Source: Bagarius yarrelli (Eukaryota; Chordata; Actinopteri; Siluriformes; Sisoridae). Taken from it: 64,000 nt of DNA. The stretch covers positions 2,941,376 through 3,005,375 of the forward strand of contig VCAZ01000036.1 in assembly GCA_005784505.1 (NCBI GenBank), given 5' to 3'. Below are positions 57,811-64,000 of the stretch, one piece after another (within the stretch, counting starts at the first letter, position 1; each line of letters begins with the position of its first letter). The position numbers and the translations under genes were made by a program. Below the pieces are notes generated by a model. That model saw only the letters and a program-made list of their open reading frames with translations. It did not search any database and was not told the DNA's origin.

Positions 57811-59531
57811 ATCTCCATAAACCGAGAAATGTGTAAACTGAGAAAACATACAATATTATATTAATGGCAGCAACACTTCTCAAGGAAGTTGGAACAGATC
57901 CAGTTTTACCACAGTGTAGCATCCTCTCTTCTTTTAGCAACAGTCTGTAAATGTCTGGGAACTGAGGAAACCAGTTGCTGGAGTTTTGTAAGATTAATGT
58001 TGCCCCATTCTTCCCTAATACAGTATTCTAACTGCCCAAATATTGTCAATTGGTTAAAGGTCTGAACTTTATATCCGGGTTCTTCTACTACAAAGCCATC
58101 TGTTAGTTCATTTGCTCAGTCCGAATCCAAGTAATATAAATACTTTGTGCAGGATTTAATTTTCAGAAATGTACAAAGTAGAAAAGTTAAAAAAAAAAAC
58201 ACTAACAAAGAAGCATTTGTGAGAGGCGAGTGGGATGGGATGTGGAAACATCACAGCAGTGTTTTATTTATCGGGTGGAAATTTGGCAACGGAAAATATA
58301 AGCTTTTAAAAAAGGGTTCACATTTAAATAATGGAGATCAACCAAAAAAGCAAGGGAACCTTGGTTAAATAAAAATACACAATGATTCTGTTTGATTCTT
58401 CATGTTTTACACACAAACTTTGTATTTCTCCAGAACGACAGCTCTGTAATCATTTATCCATTTTACATGTCAGTTGAGCAGCTGCTGGATCAAACCAAAA
58501 AAATAAAACCACAACATGTTTTGTTCACTTTTATGTAATTGGGTTTAATCAAGGTTGTTCTTGATGCAGTTCAACCGCATTAGAATTCACTTCATAGCAG
58601 ACCAAAGCAGTTGTTTTTGTTCCTGACCCTTTTACCTGTTCACTCCTAGTTACTGCTTCACGCTTTTTATGTTATTTTTTTTTACATTGTGTTCGTATAC
58701 TGTCTTCGGGTTCGGAGCCCCTTTGTGCTGTGAATGTTAATGTTTCACTTAGCAGGCTGAAGCCACACTCTCGTGTATATGGATGATTGATTCTAATTAT
58801 GTGTCTAAACTAACTGTCTACGCTCTTTAGCCAGCAATATTGCCCTTCTCCTAGTCTCAAACTTGCAGGACCTCGTGTGTGACATAATTAAGTTCCGTCC
58901 AAGTTAATTCTCCACCCGATTTAATGATGCATTCAGAGCTATTTCTTTAGCTCTATTACCGGTGGAGTGAAGCAGCCCCACAGGGAACTGAGAGTTGAGA
59001 GTGCATTAAAGCTTTGGACTTACCTGTTACGATACTTTAGCAATCTGTGATTGGATAACATTAGGAAGAAATTAAGTTTTTTTTTTGTTTTTTTTTTTAT
59101 CTTAACAAATTTGAATTATGTTTAGTTTTGACTTTGAAAAAGACTCACTTATAATTAGTTAGATGACATCTTGAGTTTATTGTTGTTGATTTTCTCTCAT
59201 TAAGTTGAAGCTTCTGCCAGATAAAGTTTCCTCGATTCAATCCTAGACTGCCAATTTAAAGGACGCTAGTTTTTATCAGTTCATTTTGCATTGTGCTTTG
59301 TCTCTAAAGGCGCCGATAACGCCGGCTCATTAACGTAGTCGCGCGACATAATAAGTGCAGTGAAGTTTACGTGTTGACAATAGATAAAAGAATTCGATAA
59401 GCATTTGGTGGAAAGATTATTTACCGCTGAATTTTAGGGCAGCGTTGCTTTGGTGTTGTCATACAATCAGGGCAGTTTAGTAAACATATTCCCTGAATAG
59501 GCCGGGATCTAGAGGGTTAGTCTACATTAAA
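57811..59531. other. Spacer between minisatellites; no gene seen
   Basis: AT-rich unique sequence. 58760-59010 is relatively complex. An open + frame at 58147 (73 codons) has no recognisable content. Confidence 0.4.
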
Positions 59532-60395
59532 GTTAGAACTTGCTTTAAATGGTTAATCTGTCTAGAATTTACTTTAGGTGTTTAATCTTTGTCTAGAACT
59601 TGCTTTAGATGTTTACTCTTTCTAGAACTTGCTGTTAATATTTACTCTGTCTAAAAATGTCTTTTTGCTCTTTCTAGAAGTTGCTTCAGATGTTAAATCT
59701 CTGTCTGGAAGTTGCTTCAGATGTTAAATCTCTGTCTAGAATTTGCTTCAGATGTTTAATCTGTTTAGAACTTGCTTTAGATGTTCAATCCCTGTGTAGA
59801 ATTTATTTTTAATGTTTAATCTGTCTAGAACTTGCTTTAGATGTTTAATCTGTCTAAAACTTGCTTTAGATGATCAATTACTGTCTAGAATTGCTATAAA
59901 TGTTTAACATATCTAGAACTTGCTTTAGGTGTTCAATCCCTGTCTAGAACTTGCTTTAGATGTTTACTCTTTCTAGAACTTGCTGTTATTATTTACTCTG
60001 TCTAAAAATGTCTTTTTACTCTTTCTAGAATTTGCTTTAGATGTTTAATCTGTCTAGAATTTATTTTAATCTGTTTAGAATTTGCTTTAGATGGTCAATC
60101 CCTGTCTAGAACTTACTTTCAGTGTTTTAATCTGTCTAGAACTTTCTTTCAAAGTTTAATCTGTCTAGAAATTGTTTTAAATGTTTAAACTTTGTTTAGA
60201 ACCTGCTTTGGATGTTTAATATATGTCTAGAACTTTCTTTAGATGTTTAATTTCTGTCTAGAATTGCTTTAAATGTTTAATATATCTAGAACTTGCTTTA
60301 GATGTGTATGTTTATTATGCTTTATGTGTTCCAGAACAAGCTTTAAACATTTATTTTGTGTCCAGGATGATCTTTAGATGTTCATTTGTTGAGTC
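59532..60395. repeat. 29-30-bp minisatellite array 2 (same unit as array 1)
   Basis: About 28 units of TCTAGAACTTGCTTTAGATG plus TTTAATCTG. A larger block starting at 59608 (GATGTTTACTCTTTCTAGAA) recurs at 59959, a 351-bp higher-order shift with only a few differences over about 80 bp. The unit decays at both ends. Confidence 0.94.
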
Positions 60396-61020
60396 TGGGT
60401 TTAGCAATGGACATTTTGTCTGTATAAAGCGAAAGTTTGAGGCCATAATCTAACCTTAGAGATGCCGTAGTTTGTTTTGTTTGTTTAGAGCTGGCTGTTG
60501 GTCGTTTAGTCTGTACCTTTTTAATGTTTAATCTCTGTATAAGATTAGTTCTGAAATGTCTCTGGGTCTAGTTCATGGCCTCTGTCAGAATCTGTCTACG
60601 GCAGCAAGACGCTTCCCAAAATGCACTGTAATAAAAACATGATGTTTCAACTACAGTGAAGATGTCGTTTGCTGAGCCTCTATTCCTCTTCAAGATGACA
60701 AGCCAAAATTTCAGATTTATATTCCGAAGCGATGCATCAATTTGTTTCGAGATGTATAAGATAGTGATGGCTTCACCCTCTTTCAGATTTTGGTGTCAGC
60801 AAGGTGTCAGAGCGAGTTTTCAGAAAAAGGATTATTAATCTGCTGATTTCTGTTTTTTTCCCCTCATCTTGGCCGGTGAGGTTATTATGCATTCCTGCAC
60901 CTGGTGCAAAAACACAGGCGCTCGGGTGTGTTTTCAGTCTAAACCCATCAGAGTCTTTTCTTCAAAGCACAGTTTCTCGTTTAACCTTGGCCGTCTTCCT
61001 CTTTTTTTTTTGTTTTACAG
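60396..61020. other. No gene; ends in strong splice acceptor
   Basis: Unique sequence ending in a long T-rich tract plus TTTTACAG (61013-61020), the strongest acceptor-like site I see downstream of the cd276 stop. The open frames at 60656 and 60804 show no resemblance to known families. Confidence 0.4.
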
Positions 61021-62351
61021 AGTGAAACTACACATCAAGCGCGGAGTCTCACGTTAACCTTCAGTGTTCAACCAGAAGCACACACAAACACAGACACACA
61101 AACACACACACTTTCAGTATGTACAGGGCTGTTTTGTTTTCACTAATACCTGTGCACGTTTTACAGCTGAAACAAAAAAAAATATATATGTCTTCTAAAA
61201 AATGGGAATTTTGCACAAAAAGAACAAATGCCGTTTTTCTTTGCTTCTGCCTTTCTGGATCCAGATAACAACCTCAGCATCACACTAATTTCTGCTTGCT
61301 TTAACTTTTTCTTTTTTTTTATAATCCAACAGTGTTTTTAAATGCAGCATGAATAGAAATAATCTCAGCCATCCTGCTAGCCTTACCACAGAACTACGAC
61401 AGCATTTATCATTGCCTCCTGCCTTAAGCAGGGTTTGGAACGGTATCCAGTGGATTAACCAGGGGGAAAAAATCAGCTTGAAGACCATTGATGCTATCTG
61501 ACAAGCTTCAAGCTCCACCACTGACACCACTAGCTCCTTCCACTCTGCATGCTGAGCCTCGCCTCATGTTCCACCTCACATTTAAAGCAAAGTAAAGAGC
61601 TTAAAAGCAGAAGCGTGTGAGGAAGCTACCGCCAGCGAGTCCACAGGACTCAGCCTCTCTTTTCTTTTCCCACATCACCTCCACCAGCGACTAATTGAGG
61701 CCTGTCCGTGAACCAACATGTTCCTGTCAGCGTGTAGCTGTTTCGGCAAACTCAATGACTTGAGGGAGAAATTTGTTTGATTTGCAGTCGGACATTTATG
61801 ATTTTAACGATTACATGGTCAGCTGTGATACTGTGACGTGGAATCTGTTATGAATCTTGTATGCTGGTCTTATTTTTTTACAAACATGTTTAGTGCCAAA
61901 TCAATTGATGTTTCTTCCACACAAATGTGCCAGTACGAACATGCTTTAAATAAAACAATTTTTATCATTAAAAACCCAATCTGTCACTACAATCATCTTT
62001 ACACATCTTTATACGTTTTGACATATGCTCCATTCCCGAATGGTTTACTAGAGAGACACCCAGCAGCATGGTTTGTATCCCAGCTCTCAAAACAATTATA
62101 TCACTTTATATACCCTTTCCATCGCCAGCAGCCATCCCTGTGGCTCGGACCATCGCTTAAAGTTTAATGACGACAGCTTTGAGGAAGCCTTTATTTCCCT
62201 TCCACTTGTGTTTGTCCCATGATTTAGTAAAATGTAACATCTGGCATATATACTGGGAAAAATAAAATGCCAAAGTCTTGTTTTAAACATTTACTTCAGG
62301 ATTTCTTGGGGTCTAAACATAGTTCTGGAGTAGAGTCTTTATGTTGATAGG
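61021..62351 (+). other. Candidate 3' UTR exon of cd276 (speculative)
   Basis: If the donor at 43397 is used, splicing to 61021 would attach a 3' UTR; the protein would not change, because the stop lies upstream. Polyadenylation hexamers occur at 61949-61954 and 62261-62266. There is a CA-rich stretch at 61078-61111. No independent coding potential was seen. The link to cd276 is inference only. Confidence 0.2.
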
Positions 62352-62530
62352 ACATTTACATTTACACCATTTCACAGACACCTTTATCCAAAGCTTATAT
62401 ATTAGGCAGTATATTATATATTTGAGCCTATATATTTGAGCAATTTGGGGTCTTGCTCCGGGGCCCAACAGTGGCACCTTGGTACTGCTTAGAATTCCGT
62501 TCTTCCAATTAGCAGAGCAACACCTTTTCT
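62352..62530 (-). repeat. SINE type A, internally scrambled
   Basis: GACATTTACATTTACACC, CCTTTATCCAAAGCTTATA, a small duplication of TATATTTGAGC (62418 and 62431), GGGGCCCAACAGTGGCACC, then CTTCCAATTAGCAGAGCAAC. The spacer is replaced by AT repeats. Confidence 0.82.
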
Positions 62531-62599
62531 TCTCTAATGTTAAAGAAAACATTGCTTAAAGCTACTGAAAAAATGCTTTTATTTGCAAACAGATTATTT

Positions 62600-62830
62600 G
62601 TTTAGTACTTTAAACAATGAACACTGCCTTAAAGCAGAAATACAAAATGTACACCGTTTAAATTAAATTCATGTTCATCCCAATTAAGCAATCCTGACAA
62701 GGAAAAACTCCCTGAGATGATATCAGGAAGAAACCTAGAGAGGAATCAGACTCTCTCAGGGCGGAACCCCTTTCTAATCTGGGCCTAATCGGAATGTGTG
62801 ATGATAAATAATATTGTGTCTTCAAATTAT
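62600..62830 (+). repeat. Dispersed repeat (second copy of 36085-36280 family)
   Basis: CAATGAACACTGCCTTAAAGC, GACAAGGAAAAACTCCCTGAG, GAAACCTAGAGAGGAATCAG and AATCTGGGCC follow the same order as at 36085-36280. Orientation +. Class not determined. Confidence 0.7.
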
Positions 62831-63165
62831 ATTTTAAACAGAATTGTGAGGAGAATCTTTTAGGTTTCTTATCAATAAGTGTAGTTTCTACATTCATTAT
62901 AGAATTATCACTAATTTCTTTTGCCAAAGCCATCAAATGTCCAACAATAGAAACCTGCAGAGGATCGTCTAAGGATCAAAGTTACCACCTTACAGCAGTC
63001 TGGTTATATCTCTAGGTAGTTAGTTTGTCTATCATTAGTAGCAGTAAGCACTACCAATTGATAAGACTCCAACCAGAAAAAAAGGGATGATGATAGATCA
63101 GGAAGGGCTAAGAAAGAAAACACCACTAGCATCAGGGTCCATTCATGTAATGTGTCTTTTGCGCC
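62831..63165. other. No gene seen
   Basis: May include more of the dispersed repeat to its left. Otherwise nothing recognised. Confidence 0.35.
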
Positions 63166-63360
63166 TACATTTACATTTGCAGTATTTGGCAGACGTCCTT
63201 ATCCAGAGCGACTTACAATATTCCTTGTTATACAACTGAGCAATTGGGGGTTAAGGGCCTTGCTCAGGGGGCCAGCAGTGGTGGCTAAGTGGGGCTGGGA
63301 ATCAATCCCAGGTCCTCAAGTTGGTAGTCCAACAACTTAACCACTGCGCTACCACTTCCC
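63166..63360 (-). repeat. SINE type A, well preserved
   Basis: TACATTTACATTTGCAG, CAGACGTCCTTATCCAGAG, GGGTTAAGGGCCTTGCTCAG, GGGAATCAATCCCAG and CTTAACCACTGCGCTACC. All blocks are present, with one substitution in the B-box complement. Confidence 0.92.
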
Positions 63361-63587
63361 CAAAATTTAGTTATTTCAAATGTAGGCACGTATCAAGCGC
63401 ATGCAAATAGAGAAGCATCTAGAAAAAACATCTCAACCTTTCAGGATGCTGCAAAAGCACCGCGGGTCATGTGAGGTTGGGGTTTTTTTTCAAATCAACA
63501 CATTTTTCAACCCCACTTTAGGTTTAAGTAATGTAAATGTCCAAATTGTATACAAACCCGCAATTAATTGGATTGCACATTTACCAA

Positions 63588-63789
63588 TTACATTACATAA
63601 CATTTATGGCATTTGGCAGATGCCCTTATCCAGAGCAACTTACATTTACCATCTTCTATATAACTAAGTCATTTGGGTTTAAGGGCCTTGCTCAGGGGCC
63701 CAGGAGTGGTAAATTGGTGGTGCTAGGAATCGAACCCTAATCTTCCAATTAGCAATACAACACCTTAACCACCACGCTATCACTTTCCC
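63588..63789 (-). repeat. SINE type A, well preserved
   Basis: TATGGCATTTGGCAGATGCC, CTTATCCAGAGCAACTTAC, AAGGGCCTTGCTCAGGGGCC, GGAATCGAACCC and CTTAACCACCACGCTATC. About 230 bp from the preceding copy and in the same orientation. The remaining bases to 64000 contain AATAAA at 63984-63989 but no gene. Confidence 0.92.
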
Positions 63790-64000
63790 AGATACATACA
63801 TGAAATAACACCAAAAAAAAGCACATATAGTTAAAATCTGAAGCACATGCTAGCCCCTGACTCACAGTATCGATTTGATCTAAAAAGCAACTTCTTCTCC
63901 TGCCAGAACAAAGAGCAGGCATTCTTCAATTTTCTTGTCCTAAGGGTAGAAGTGTGCATTTTGTATGGAAAGACTAGGCGATCAATAAAACAAGCTTTGC

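Noticed and set aside
57275..60395. Regularly spaced repeats resembling a CRISPR array
   Set aside because: Units abut without unique spacers, the host is a vertebrate, and there are no cas genes. These are minisatellites.
61021..61140. Possible coding terminal exon of cd276 after the acceptor at 61020
   Set aside because: The phase-1 frame has a TAA in the preceding exon. The only open frame runs into CA repeats (THTNTDTQTHT) and shows no resemblance to the CD276 C-terminus. Only a UTR role is possible.

Overview
The window is vertebrate nuclear DNA from a teleost fish. It is AT-rich and gene-poor, with phase-1 introns, microsatellites, minisatellites, Tc1/mariner and hAT transposon relics, and about two dozen tRNA-headed SINE copies. 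The SINE and Tc1 families resemble, from memory, those of otophysan fishes such as catfishes and characins; the exact species is not determinable here.

The only protein gene I can support is the 3' part of cd276 (B7-H3), a B7-family immune checkpoint membrane protein, on the + strand. Exons: an Ig constant-type domain (1727-2023), a stalk plus transmembrane exon (34278-34412), a short acidic cytoplasmic exon (37496-37549), and a C-terminal exon (from 43359) with an in-frame TAA at 43379-43381. All junctions are phase 1, so the reading frame joins cleanly. The signal-peptide and IgV exons must lie upstream of the window. Where the transcript ends is uncertain: either just past the stop (AATAAA at 43455), or after splicing from a good donor at 43397 into a 3' UTR exon, for which the acceptor at 61021 is the best candidate.

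Layout: 1-1726 upstream intron; 2-34 kb one giant (~32 kb) intron filled with repeats (two minus-strand Tc1 copies at 3-6 kb, a purine-rich array at 9.8-10.1 kb, a hAT element inside a local duplication at 16.1-17.8 kb, a 47-bp minisatellite at 18.6-19.4 kb, a 30-bp minisatellite at 24.3-24.8 kb, a decayed ~1.8 kb Tc1 element at 27.3-29.1 kb, many SINEs); 34.4-43.4 kb smaller introns with SINEs, a hAT-type MITE and a G-rich degenerate repeat; 43.4-64 kb possible 3' UTR intron and downstream DNA with more SINEs, an LTR-like fragment, and two related 29-bp minisatellite arrays (57.3 and 59.5-60.4 kb).

I did not find a new multi-gene system. The most informative observations are: (a) a hAT insertion with a perfect 8-bp target duplication plus an unoccupied paralogous copy of the same site 1.4 kb away; (b) the tandem duplication and early stop that shape the CD276 cytoplasmic tail; (c) paired minisatellite arrays sharing one unit, one of them bounded by 16-bp direct repeats; and (d) SINE-in-SINE nesting. 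Family names are from memory; no database search was run.
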